Shown: positions 1 through 8,003 of the stretch, one piece after another
Position numbering within the stretch: the first letter of the stretch is position 1
Layout of the letters: each line of letters begins with the position of its first letter
From: Acinetobacter albensis
GTDB taxonomy: Bacteria > Pseudomonadota > Gammaproteobacteria > Pseudomonadales > Moraxellaceae
Direction of reading: 5' to 3'
Length of the DNA: 64,000 bases
Assembly (NCBI RefSeq): GCF_900095025.1
Contig: NZ_FMBK01000008.1
Span: forward strand, 62,001 to 126,000
Made by a program: the position numbers and the translations under genes
Notes under the pieces: model-generated
Database searches by the model: none
What the model saw: only the letters and a program-made list of their open reading frames with translations
What the model was told of the DNA's origin: nothing

Positions 1-1
1 C

Positions 2-478
2 AAACGTGCAGGTCAGACGGTAGAAGAAGATGGTTTAGGGGATGTCAGCATTGGTCTAAAAAAAGCCATTGATTTAGATGATGACAAGCTGACGATGGCA
101 ATTTTGGCAGAAGCGATTATTGCCACTGGAAATGATGGTTTTAGCAATCACGATGATATTTATAGTTTAAGTTCCGCAGTGGCATATGAACTCAGCGATC
201 TCATTTCTACATCAATCACTATGCGATATGAAGCACAAAATAGTGACTGGGCGGTAAGTGCTGTGCCAACCATTGAATATAAAATTGCAGATAAATGGTC
301 TGGTTTTTCAGAATTGGTTTATCGTAAAGCGGAAAGCCAAGACTATGAATACGCACTGGGTTCTGGTGTGATTTATGCACTTAACGATCGCGTACAGATG
401 GATGCGAGTATTGGGGTCGATTTAAATGGACCTGATAAAAGTTATCAATCTGGTTTAGGTGTATCGTTTCTTTTCTAA
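2..478 (+). CDS. Outer-membrane beta-barrel protein, C-terminal part (5' end outside window)
   Basis: The reading frame is open from base 2, so the gene begins upstream of the window and only the last 158 codons are seen. The protein is made of alternating amphipathic strands with short turns and ends in Leu-Phe, the terminal aromatic typical of outer-membrane barrels. The pattern resembles the MetA-pathway/transporter family (PF13557-like), whose members are putative outer-membrane channels of unknown substrate. The stop codon lies inside the first copy of a 20-bp tandem duplication that leads into dsbD. The family call is from pattern recognition only; the barrel call is firmer. Confidence 0.6.
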   Translation, partial: KRAGQTVEEDGLGDVSIGLKKAIDLDDDKLTMAILAEAIIATGNDGFSNHDDIYSLSSAVAYELSDLISTSITMRYEAQNSDWAVSAVPTIEYKIADKWSGFSELVYRKAESQDYEYALGSGVIYALNDRVQMDASIGVDLNGPDKSYQSGLGVSFLF

Positions 479-514
479 GAGCATAGTATAAATTCTAAGA
501 GCATAGTATAAATT
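475..514. repeat. 20-bp perfect tandem duplication before dsbD
   Basis: The 20-mer beginning CTAAGAGCAT occurs twice back to back at 475-494 and 495-514. The first copy contains the TAA stop of the upstream gene, and the second ends one base before the dsbD ATG. The duplication therefore forms the whole spacer between the two genes and carries the weak AAGAG ribosome-binding sequence twice. Confidence 0.95.
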
Positions 515-515
515 T

Positions 516-2357
516 ATGAAAAAGCATTTTCCAAAGCTTGAATTGTGGTTGTCTTGCGCTATACATGCATTGATTTGTAGTGTCATTTTATTGTTTTCAA
601 TTAATGCACAGGCACAAGATCGTTTACTTTCCGCAGAAGATGCTTTTTCTTTCTCAGTAGAGTCCAGTCGTGAACATCAGGCACAATTGAATTGGACGAT
701 GCCTGAACGTTATTATTTATATCAGCATAAATTTGAAGTACAGCAAAGTAATCAGAACCTGAGCTTAAAGTTACCCAAAGCCATCGATTTGTATGATGAG
801 AACTATGGGCATACTCAGGTTTATTTTAAACAGGTCTCTTTTGATATTCCAACAGAAGCTGCAAAAACTTATCGGGTGACTTGGCAGGGTTGTGCTCAAG
901 ACCGTATTTGTTATCCACCTCAAACTATAGAATTTCAAACGGATGTTGATGGACTAGTACTTTTGCAGGATCAGGCTAAATCGAGTAAACGCTTACTGGA
1001 TTTGTCACAAACCTCGAATAGCACTACAAAAAGTCAGCCAAATTTTGCCACTGAAAATAATTCTTCAACCTCAGCTGCTCAATCTAAAGAGATTGATACG
1101 GCTCAAGACCAGATGTGGTCGGAAAAATTAGCCCAAAGCTCTTTGATCTATGGTTTATTGTTATTTTTTGGCTTGGGTATTTTATTGGCATTTACCCCAT
1201 GTTCATTGCCAATGTTGCCTATTTTGACCTCATTGATTGTGCGGGACAGCAAAGGCTTAAAAGCATGGATGATTGCTTTGGTCTTTGTCTCTAGCATGGC
1301 ACTGGTATATGCCATTTTAGGTTTAATTGCCTCATCAGCTGGGCTGAACTTTCAACGTTGGTTACAGCAACCATCTACACTGATTGCTTTTAGCGTGTTG
1401 TTCGTCTTGTTTGCTTTAAACCTCTTTGGGCTCTTTGAAATTAAGTTGCCGCAAGCCTTGGTAAACCGTTTAGACCGCGCTCAATCCTTACAGAAAGGAG
1501 GCAGTTTAATGGGTGCAGGGATTATGGGCGTGATCTCGGCATTATTGGTGGGGCCTTGTATGACTGCACCTTTGGCAGGTGCGTTGTTGTTTATTTCTCA
1601 GACCCAAAATCAATGGCAGGGCGCATTACTGCTATTTATCCTAGGTTTTGGCATGGGGACACCTTTACTTTTGGCCAGTATTCTTGGTGCTAAAGCTTTA
1701 CCGAAAGCAGGCTTATGGATGAATCAAATCAAAGTATTGTTTGGTTTTATCATGTTGGCACTGGCTTTATATTTTGTTCGACCTTTATTGTCAGAAGCGT
1801 GGATGCAAGGTTTGAGTCTTGTACTTGGTTTGGGTTTTATTGTCTATCTAATCGTGGGTTTAACGGCTAAAAACTCGAAGTTTAAATGGGTTTATATTTT
1901 AGCTTTGGTACTGATGATTCCTTATTTGGGCTATACACAATATCAGCAGAGTCAGCGATTTTTTGTTGAACAAAGTACGACTCAAGCCAGTTGGCATATT
2001 GCAAAAACAGCAGATGAATTTAAACAATTATTGAATCGAGTCCCAGCCAATCAAGCCATTGTGATTGATGTCTACGCCGATTGGTGTGTTGCTTGTCAAC
2101 CCATCGAACATCGTATTTTAAAGTCAGTTGATGTTCAGCGTGCTTTAGCACCTTATTTTTTGATTAAACTTGATTTGAGTCACTATGATGCCACGCATCA
2201 AACTTTATTGAAGCAATGGGATATTTTAGGGCCACCTACTTATTTATTTTTAGACCAGCAACAGCAAGAAATACGTGGTCTACGTTTGACGGGCGCATTT
2301 ACGGAGCCAGAACTACTTAAACAATTAAGTGAGTTTGCACAGCAGACAGGACAATAA
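516..2357 (+). CDS. dsbD: Thiol:disulfide interchange protein DsbD
   Basis: DsbD carries electrons from cytoplasmic thioredoxin across the inner membrane to periplasmic DsbC/DsbG and CcmG-type partners. The 613 residues show the full three-part plan. An N-terminal signal/TM segment (about residues 12-33) is followed by a periplasmic alpha domain with the GCAQDRICYPP cysteine pair (about 125-135). Eight or so membrane segments follow, with the paired cysteines in TPCSLPMLP and VGPCMTAP. A C-terminal thioredoxin-like gamma domain carries DWCVACQ near residue 524. Length is close to E. coli DsbD. It starts 38 bases after the preceding gene and may be co-transcribed with it. No clear terminator follows. 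Confidence 0.96.
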   Translation: MKKHFPKLELWLSCAIHALICSVILLFSINAQAQDRLLSAEDAFSFSVESSREHQAQLNWTMPERYYLYQHKFEVQQSNQNLSLKLPKAIDLYDENYGHTQVYFKQVSFDIPTEAAKTYRVTWQGCAQDRICYPPQTIEFQTDVDGLVLLQDQAKSSKRLLDLSQTSNSTTKSQPNFATENNSSTSAAQSKEIDTAQDQMWSEKLAQSSLIYGLLLFFGLGILLAFTPCSLPMLPILTSLIVRDSKGLKAWMIALVFVSSMALVYAILGLIASSAGLNFQRWLQQPSTLIAFSVLFVLFALNLFGLFEIKLPQALVNRLDRAQSLQKGGSLMGAGIMGVISALLVGPCMTAPLAGALLFISQTQNQWQGALLLFILGFGMGTPLLLASILGAKALPKAGLWMNQIKVLFGFIMLALALYFVRPLLSEAWMQGLSLVLGLGFIVYLIVGLTAKNSKFKWVYILALVLMIPYLGYTQYQQSQRFFVEQSTTQASWHIAKTADEFKQLLNRVPANQAIVIDVYADWCVACQPIEHRILKSVDVQRALAPYFLIKLDLSHYDATHQTLLKQWDILGPPTYLFLDQQQQEIRGLRLTGAFTEPELLKQLSEFAQQTGQ

Positions 2358-2361
2358 CGAT

Positions 2362-2640
2362 ATGGATCAACTGTATATTGCTAACAAAAATTACTCCAGT
2401 TGGTCTATGCGTCCATGGCTGTTTGAAAGCATTTAATTTGAATTTTGAGGAAATCAGGATGTTGTCATTTGGGATTCTTTGGCCATCTGTGAATATTTAG
2501 CTGAACAATATCCTGAGTAGCGTTATGGCCAAAAAATTCTAAACAACAACGTACACGTGCGCTGTATGACCGCAGAAATGTATAGTGGCTTTTTGACGCA
2601 AGGTATGGGGCAATTATTTAGAACCTGATCAATCCCATAT
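2362..2640 (+). pseudogene. Glutathione S-transferase family relic
   Basis: An ATG four bases after dsbD opens MDQLYIANKNYSSWSMRPW, the N-terminal thioredoxin-fold start of a bacterial GST family. It stops after about 24 codons. Downstream fragments are still readable. IWDSLAICEYLAEQYPE (from about 2460) is the Ser-Leu-Ala-Ile region where the glutathione site ends, then a TAG. TAEMYSGF (from about 2570) matches the start of the GST helical domain. Internal deletions, stops and frame changes mean no functional product. The rest of the C-terminal domain is missing and the diguanylate cyclase gene follows in the opposite direction. This is a decayed gene in an otherwise dense region. Confidence 0.85.
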
Positions 2641-2643
2641 ACT

Positions 2644-3840
2644 TTAATAAAGCTGAGCTTCTCCCAAATTTTCCGGATAGCATTTTACTTGATTACGACC
2701 ACAGGCTTTTGCTTCATACAGAGCTTTATCGGCTTGGCTGAGTAATTTTTGTGGGTCAATTTCGGTGCTGGAAAAGGCTACTCCAAAGCTTGCAGTCACT
2801 TGAATGCTGTCACCAACACTGCTAAGTAAATGCAATGCTTGAATGGCTTGGCGACAACGTTCAGCAATAATTTTTGCTTGTGCTAAAGACGATTGATGAA
2901 GAATCAAAATAAATTCCTCTCCACCAAAGCGACCGACGACATCTTGATCACGAATGATTTTTGAGAGCGCTTCACTGACTTGAATCAGAGTTTCATCACC
3001 TGTGTTGTGACCATATTGATCATTAATTTGTTTAAAATGATCTAAATCAATGAGAACCAGCGCATAAGACTTTATTGGCCTGTGCTCTAATTTTTCTAAA
3101 CAGGCTTTAATGCTGCGTCGATTCAATATATTGGTGAGTGGATCAATTTGACTTAAATGCTGAATCAATTGTTCTCTATGCCGCCATTGGCTGAGTAAAA
3201 TTTCAAATAAAATTAAACAAATCATCAGAATAGGTGCAATAAAATACAACATTGAACTGACCCAAAACTTGTTTTGATATGGACTTGTGTTGAGATGGAA
3301 CAGCGGGGCGTAACTGATGTGGCCTTCTAAACTTAAATAATTGGATAGGATCAAAAACAGAGTGACGGGAATCAGGCTAAAGTAAACAATTTTGCGATTA
3401 AACAGCACCAAACCCACTGTAACTAAACTGACATAAGAAACCATTGTGGCGGGGCTGAGTACACCAATCATGGCACCATTGCGACATAAGGAAAGCACCA
3501 AAATTCCTATTGATAAATAAGGCAACCATTGTTGTGCCCACTTTTTTTTAGACCAAAAGACACAGGGCAAAATCATGAGAATTAAAAGACAGAAGAATAA
3601 AATGTCGAGTTTGAGTTGGAGTTGGAGCAAAGCTAAATCGACGAAATTCCATAAATTTGGAGAAAGAAGAACAAAACTTTTCCAAAAAATCCAGAAAATA
3701 TGCACCAAGCTGCCTAGAATCAGGATGAGAATAGATTTATTGAGGACACTCCAATTCATGATCACTTCATCTTCGAGCAAATATTTCGCAATTTTTGCTT
3801 TGAATGAGCTTCGAGTATTGGAGGCCAAATTTTTCTTCAT
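2644..3840 (-). CDS. Membrane-bound diguanylate cyclase (GGDEF)
   Basis: The 398-residue protein should make cyclic di-GMP from two GTP. Residues about 30-215 contain about six hydrophobic membrane segments with no recognisable named sensor domain. The C-terminal GGDEF domain starts with DPLTNILNRR near residue 231 and has the active-site loop GRFGGEEF. An RDQD sequence lies exactly five residues before GGEEF, which is an intact product-binding inhibitory I-site. Catalytic activity with feedback inhibition is therefore likely. No EAL domain is present. The start used gives 27 residues before an internal Met; the upstream AGAGG is 13 bases away, so the internal Met is an alternative start. It is transcribed convergently with the GST relic and divergently from azoR. 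Confidence 0.9.
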   Translation of the reverse strand: MKKNLASNTRSSFKAKIAKYLLEDEVIMNWSVLNKSILILILGSLVHIFWIFWKSFVLLSPNLWNFVDLALLQLQLKLDILFFCLLILMILPCVFWSKKKWAQQWLPYLSIGILVLSLCRNGAMIGVLSPATMVSYVSLVTVGLVLFNRKIVYFSLIPVTLFLILSNYLSLEGHISYAPLFHLNTSPYQNKFWVSSMLYFIAPILMICLILFEILLSQWRHREQLIQHLSQIDPLTNILNRRSIKACLEKLEHRPIKSYALVLIDLDHFKQINDQYGHNTGDETLIQVSEALSKIIRDQDVVGRFGGEEFILILHQSSLAQAKIIAERCRQAIQALHLLSSVGDSIQVTASFGVAFSSTEIDPQKLLSQADKALYEAKACGRNQVKCYPENLGEAQLY

Positions 3841-4090
3841 TTAATCACGCTGACCTCTACATCTTTAAATGATCACTTAATTGAATTTATTCTTATAAAT
3901 CACAACATAGCACGTTTTTTTATGAAGTGTAATGGCTATGATTTATACCGATAAAATTTAAAAATAAAGTTCACTTCAAGGAAGTTTGTTCTAAAAATAA
4001 AACAGTGTGTTGTATATAAGTATATTATTCTATTTTTATAGATCACTTAAACTGCTGTCATTGAATAAATACAGATGAAAGGTTTTAAGC

Positions 4091-4657
4091 ATGAAAATTT
4101 TACATATTGATTCGAGTATTTTAGGCGATGTCTCAGTTTCACGTCAGTTAAGCCAAGCAATTGTTGCGCGGTTAAAAGTGAAACATCATGATGCGGCTGT
4201 AGAATATTTAGATTTGGCCAAACAGCCTATTCCACATTTAACCGCAGAAATTTTAATGGGGCAAGATGCTGACCAAGCAGCCTTAGGAGAGCAAATCATC
4301 CAGCAATATCTGGATGCCGATATTGTGGTGATTGGTGCTGCGATGTATAACTTTGGCTTGACCTCGACCTTAAAGGCTTGGATTGATCGAATTAGTGTGG
4401 CGGGTAAAACCTTTAAATATACTGAAAATGGTCCAATAGGTTTAGCCGGCGATAAAAAGGCCTACATTGCTAGCAGTCGCGGTGGGATTTATGGGGAAAA
4501 TAGCCCTGCTGATTTTCAAGAGGGGTTCTTAAAAACAGTGTTTAATTTCACTGGGGTGAATGATATTGAGGTTATTCGTGCCGAAGGGGTGAATATGGGA
4601 CCAGAGTTAAAAGATCAAGCCATCGCTGCTGCTTTAACTCAAGTTCACAGCCTATAA
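4091..4657 (+). CDS. azoR: FMN-dependent NADH-azoreductase
   Basis: AzoR-type enzymes are flavodoxin-fold, FMN-binding NAD(P)H quinone/azo reductases in the cytoplasm, thought to protect against quinone stress. The 188-residue product starts with the typical [14 protein letters not shown] phosphate-binding loop for FMN. It also has the GAAMYNFGL and SSRGGIYGE loops expected around the isoalloxazine ring. It is about 10-15 residues shorter than E. coli AzoR. A GAAAGG ribosome-binding sequence precedes the ATG, and a strong hairpin terminator follows at 4688-4710. The physiological substrate cannot be read from sequence. Confidence 0.88.
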   Translation: MKILHIDSSILGDVSVSRQLSQAIVARLKVKHHDAAVEYLDLAKQPIPHLTAEILMGQDADQAALGEQIIQQYLDADIVVIGAAMYNFGLTSTLKAWIDRISVAGKTFKYTENGPIGLAGDKKAYIASSRGGIYGENSPADFQEGFLKTVFNFTGVNDIEVIRAEGVNMGPELKDQAIAAALTQVHSL

Positions 4658-4687
4658 TTTACGGTATATATTATATTTCCATCATTG

Positions 4688-4710
4688 GGTCAGCTTCGGC
4701 TGACCTTTTT
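4688..4710 (+). terminator. Rho-independent terminator of azoR
   Basis: GGTCAGC and GCTGACC form a perfect 7-bp stem around a TTCG tetraloop, followed by five T residues. It separates azoR from the convergent esterase gene. Confidence 0.9.
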
Positions 4711-4751
4711 GATTAGAGCTATTGAATCAAACGCTGAATGACAAATTTGGT

Positions 4752-5663
4752 TTAATCCTGATCCAGTTGATGGGCAAATTCAGCCAAATCAGCAATCGCT
4801 TGTTGGGCTTCGTCAAACCATGCAGAAAACATCTGAAAGTTGTGCCACATACCTGTATAAATTTTAAAATGAACTTCTACATTCGCCTGTTCTGCGCGCT
4901 CTTTAAAACGTTGCGCATCATCTAGTAAAATTTCTTTAGAGCCAACTTGAACTAAAATAGGGGGTAAACCTGTCAAATCTGCAAATAGGGGCGAAATGGT
5001 CGGATCTGATTTATCCATATTTTTAGGAACATAATAATCAATTCCCGTTTCTAATGTTTCAATAGACAATAAAGCATCATGCTGCGCGTTATAACGCAAA
5101 GATTCACTGGTTAAGGTTAAATCTAAAAAAGGCGAGAGCAAAATTAAACCACTCACTTGCGGCAATTTTTCCTGTTGAATTCTTAAGGCCAAAGCCAAGG
5201 CCAAGTTCGCGCCACAGGAATCGCCAGATAAAATAATATCTTTGGATTGCACTCCCTGATCAAGCAATGTGGTATAGATATCAAACAGCGCATCAATGGC
5301 TTCAGGATGTTGATGTTCTGGTGATAAAGGATAATCAACGTGCAGAACCTGCATTTGAGTACGGGCAGCAATTTGCGTTAAAAATGCACGGTGAGTTTTT
5401 AGTGATCCTAAAAAGAAAGCACCGCCGTGAATATGAAAAATGAGTTGCGTGGATTCAGTTTGAGGCTTAATTTCTTCTGCTCTGAGACCTGCTAAACGTA
5501 ATGTCCTGATTTCGACTTCTTTATTTTGAGGGAAAGCACGGCAGAGTTGTTCTAAGGCTAACCGTAATGAGTTCGGCGGCAAATTAAATTGGCTCGGTTT
5601 ACGGATAACGGTCTTTAAAATACGCTCTGTAATTAATTGTTTCCACAACGGACTAATCTTCAT
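4752..5663 (-). CDS. Alpha/beta hydrolase, hormone-sensitive-lipase (HSL) family esterase
   Basis: The 303-residue protein has the HSL-family oxyanion motif HGGAFF near residue 79 and the nucleophile elbow GDSCGA near residue 148. The acid lies in a segment ending KEILLDDA, and the catalytic histidine in GMWHNF. All triad positions are present, so an active cytoplasmic carboxylesterase on short acyl esters is expected. No signal peptide is visible. It converges on azoR, with the azoR terminator between them. The natural substrate is unknown. Confidence 0.85.
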   Translation of the reverse strand: MKISPLWKQLITERILKTVIRKPSQFNLPPNSLRLALEQLCRAFPQNKEVEIRTLRLAGLRAEEIKPQTESTQLIFHIHGGAFFLGSLKTHRAFLTQIAARTQMQVLHVDYPLSPEHQHPEAIDALFDIYTTLLDQGVQSKDIILSGDSCGANLALALALRIQQEKLPQVSGLILLSPFLDLTLTSESLRYNAQHDALLSIETLETGIDYYVPKNMDKSDPTISPLFADLTGLPPILVQVGSKEILLDDAQRFKERAEQANVEVHFKIYTGMWHNFQMFSAWFDEAQQAIADLAEFAHQLDQD

Positions 5664-5818
5664 GTTTTTTCCATCTTGTTATTGATATGCAGACGTGTTG
5701 CTTTATTTACCAACACAAGTTACAAGGTTACACTAAATGGTCACATTCAAAAATTGCAAAAATGTTGTGACTTTTTGATAATAAATAGGTCTATACCAGA
5801 CTAGGGAATTGAACAAAA

Positions 5819-6256
5819 ATGAAAAAAATTGTATTTGCATTAGGATTGCTTGGATTATCAGCACTAGCCAATGCGGCTGATCCATTAGACGGGACCGTTT
5901 GGAAAACGATTGATGACAAAACGAAACAACCTAAAGCGATGGTTAAGTTTACTGAGCAAAAAAATGGGACGTTATCGGCAAGTATTCAAGGCATTTTAAC
6001 GCCAGGCGAAGAAAAAGCCTGTACCAAATGTGAAGGCCCATACCATAACAAATCTTTAAAAGGATTAAAAATCGTTCATGGTCTTAAAAATGTTGGTGGC
6101 ACACGCTATGAAGAAGGTTCAATCTTGGACCCGCAAACAGGTAAAACTTACAAATTAAAAGGCCAAATGACCAACGGCGGTAAAAACTTAGAGTTGCGCG
6201 GCTTTATTGGTATCGCGGCTTTAGGTCGTAACCAAGTTTGGGTTCGTGCAAACTAA
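5819..6256 (+). CDS. DUF2147 domain periplasmic protein
   Basis: A 145-residue protein with a clear Sec signal peptide (positively charged start, leucine-rich core, Ala-Asn-Ala cleavage near residue 20). The mature part begins with the DPLDGTVWKTIDD pattern of DUF2147 proteins and contains a CTKCEG cysteine pair near residue 68, possibly a disulfide. Members of this family are small secreted beta-rich proteins of unassigned function. It is monocistronic: an AGGGAA ribosome-binding sequence lies upstream and a strong terminator downstream. Confidence 0.85.
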   Translation: MKKIVFALGLLGLSALANAADPLDGTVWKTIDDKTKQPKAMVKFTEQKNGTLSASIQGILTPGEEKACTKCEGPYHNKSLKGLKIVHGLKNVGGTRYEEGSILDPQTGKTYKLKGQMTNGGKNLELRGFIGIAALGRNQVWVRAN

Positions 6257-6280
6257 TTTAAACTGAACAGATTAAGTCAT

Positions 6281-6316
6281 AAAAAATCCCAACTGATCAT
6301 CAGTTGGGATTTTTTT
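6281..6316. terminator. Bidirectional terminator
   Basis: ATCCCAACTGA and TCAGTTGGGAT form an 11-bp perfect stem with a 3-base loop. It is flanked by six A on the left and seven T on the right, so it can serve both the DUF2147 gene and the convergent ArsC-like gene. Confidence 0.93.
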
Positions 6317-6336
6317 ACTGTACTATCAATCACAAT

Positions 6337-6684
6337 TTATTTTAAAGCACGATAAGCGGCTTCATCAAAGCCAATAATATAGCCTTGCGCTGTTTGAAGT
6401 ACAGGACGTTTGATTAAACTGCTGTGTTGGCTTAAAGTCTCAATTAAATTCTCTTCATTCAAAAGCGCAGTTTGTTGCTCTTCCGCGCTCAATTTGCGCC
6501 ATGTGGTGCCTTTTTTATTCAGTACAAGATCTGCGCCAATCTGATCTAGCCAGATTTTTAGGGTTTCGGTATCAATACCTTGTTTTTTATAATCATGAAA
6601 TTCATAGACCAGACCTAATTCATTTAATAAGTCGAAAGCTTTTTTCATTGAATTACAGTTTTTGATCCCGTAAATTTTAAGCAT
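6337..6684 (-). CDS. ArsC/Spx-family reductase-like protein (YffB-like)
   Basis: This 115-residue single-domain protein has a thioredoxin-like fold typical of the ArsC family. The start MLKIYGIKNCNSMKKA carries the single N-terminal cysteine at residue 10. A conserved KKGTTWRKL segment follows in the middle, and RPVL near residue 94 corresponds to the cis-proline region. YffB-type members resemble arsenate reductase, but their physiological role is not settled. There is no arsenic operon nearby, so an arsenic role is not supported by context. Its start faces the 450-base gap that holds the candidate RNA. Confidence 0.8.
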   Translation of the reverse strand: MLKIYGIKNCNSMKKAFDLLNELGLVYEFHDYKKQGIDTETLKIWLDQIGADLVLNKKGTTWRKLSAEEQQTALLNEENLIETLSQHSSLIKRPVLQTAQGYIIGFDEAAYRALK

Positions 6685-6870
6685 AAGTCAATTCATTGAT
6701 GTTCTAGAGACAAATAGACTAGCGAAAATTGAGCCAAAGCTCTAGCCTTAACAAAAAATAATTTATAGCTTAGAAAAATAAAAAAGTGTCATGAAATTGA
6801 CATGATGATTTGCCAGAATACAGGCATAGAGAGAATGATAGAAAGACTTAAGAATAAAAAAATGACGATA

Positions 6871-6914
6871 TAAAAAAGAGAAAACCCGCATTTAATCATC
6901 CTGATCATGCGGGT
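6871..6914 (-). terminator. Rho-independent terminator of crc or the candidate small RNA
   Basis: On the minus strand ACCCGCAT (6914-6907) pairs with ATGCGGGT (6891-6884), enclosing a loop with AGGAT. The stem is followed by TTTTCTCTTTTTT. The T tract lies only on the minus-strand 3' side, which sets the direction. Confidence 0.85.
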
Positions 6915-7040
6915 CTCAATACAACGTCCATTGTCACATCCTTGCAAAATAATTGACCAAAGTCGCTTATTTTGTTTTCATCCTACGGCGTCCAATCCTT
7001 TTGCTGTCATCCTGACATGTCCCTGTGCCGTGACGCCATA
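6871..7040 (-). ncRNA. Candidate CsrA/RsmA-binding small RNA or crc 3'-UTR RNA
   Basis: Read on the minus strand, this stretch holds eight GGA trinucleotides in about 125 bases (plus-strand TCC at 6899, 6927, 6939, 6981, 6991, 6996, 7010 and 7020). Three lie in hairpin loops. TGTC-AGGAT-GACA spans 7005-7017. ACAA-TGGACG-TTGT spans 6921-6934. An AGGAT loop lies inside the terminator at 6895-6905. A long-range GGCGTC/GACGCC pairing (7032-7037 with 6987-6992) encloses the first. The 3' end is a terminator with stem ACCCGCAT/ATGCGGGT and a T-rich tail. No open frame of note runs through it. A TTGACG box lies at 7077-7082 but without a convincing -10, so it may be processed from crc mRNA. The boundaries are approximate. 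Confidence 0.5.
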
Positions 7041-7138
7041 ATGCACCTAAACTTGATGGATAAAAATACACAAACGCGTCAAGTGTTGTAGGATTTTTGA
7101 CATGATTCAGTATACAGTTGTACACTTAAAATTATAAT

Positions 7139-7969
7139 TTATATTGGAAATTGATAATCAATAATCACCGGTGCATGGTCACTAAACCAACTGTCTTTAT
7201 AAACCCAAGCATTGACTGTACGGGCTTTCCAGTCTGGTGAACACGCTTGGTAATCAATCCGCCAACCGACATTTTTAGCTCTTGCTTGACCGCGATTTGA
7301 CCACCATGAATAGACTTCGGCTTCTTTTCGTACTTCTCGGAAAGTGTCTACATAACCCAATTCATCATAAATATGATCGAGCCATGCACGTTCATGCGGT
7401 AAACAACCTGAAGACTTTTGGTTACCCGACCAGTTTTTAATATCAATCCGTTTGTGTACGATATTGTAGTCACCACAAACAATGATCGATTTATCTTCGT
7501 CACGCCATTGTTTTAAGATGGCTTGATATTGTTCTAAAAAGTGATCTTTACGTGCCTGTGCTTCATCACCAGAAGAACCTGAAGGTAAGTACAGTGAACA
7601 AATATGGACAGTTTTGTCTAAACCGAGATCGAATTCAGCACGTATAAAACGGCCTTGAGAATCCGCAAGTTCAAATCCTAAGCCGTCGGTGACTGACACA
7701 AAGGGTAAACGGCTATAAATGGCTGTGCCTGCATAACCTGCACGTTCAGCTGGAAATAAATGGGTATACCAGCCTTCAGGTTTAAATTTATCTGTCCACT
7801 GTGCATGGGTAATTCGACTTTCCTGTATGCAAACCACATCGGCTTCGGACTGTTCTATCCATTCTAGTAAGCCTTTCGTCACAGAAGAACGTAAGCCATT
7901 CACATTAATGGAAACAACTCTTAAAATTTTTTGATCACTTGGATAGCTACTCTTTGGTATCATGCGCAA
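7139..7969 (-). CDS. crc: Catabolite repression control protein Crc (exonuclease III fold)
   Basis: The protein has an endonuclease/exonuclease/phosphatase fold. The divergent neighbour pyrE is the same neighbour as in Pseudomonas, and lines such as GLLEWIEQ, LYLPSGSSGDE and ERAWLD follow Crc. In pseudomonads Crc works with Hfq to repress translation of catabolic mRNAs and has lost nuclease residues. Here the exonuclease III residues look intact: Glu in CIQES, Asp and Asn in CGDYNIVH, and Asp-His in SDHAP. The start is probably the TTG at 7969, six bases after GAGGT. The ATG two codons later lies 12 bases from it. Ordinary Xth function remains the main alternative, so I rank Crc by synteny and length (276 aa). 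Confidence 0.8.
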   Translation of the reverse strand: MRMIPKSSYPSDQKILRVVSINVNGLRSSVTKGLLEWIEQSEADVVCIQESRITHAQWTDKFKPEGWYTHLFPAERAGYAGTAIYSRLPFVSVTDGLGFELADSQGRFIRAEFDLGLDKTVHICSLYLPSGSSGDEAQARKDHFLEQYQAILKQWRDEDKSIIVCGDYNIVHKRIDIKNWSGNQKSSGCLPHERAWLDHIYDELGYVDTFREVRKEAEVYSWWSNRGQARAKNVGWRIDYQACSPDWKARTVNAWVYKDSWFSDHAPVIIDYQFPI

Positions 7970-8003
7970 GTTTTACCTCTATTTATAAATTTTGGAGCAC
8001 CTC

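Noticed and set aside
3575..3844. Open frame of 89 codons on the plus strand
   Set aside because: It is wholly antisense to the diguanylate cyclase gene, has basic low-complexity composition and no ribosome-binding site.
7085..7110. A GacA-like box upstream of the candidate RNA (TGTCAA...CCTACA on the minus strand)
   Set aside because: Only partial similarity to TGTAAG-N6-CTTACA and the wrong internal spacing, so not claimed.
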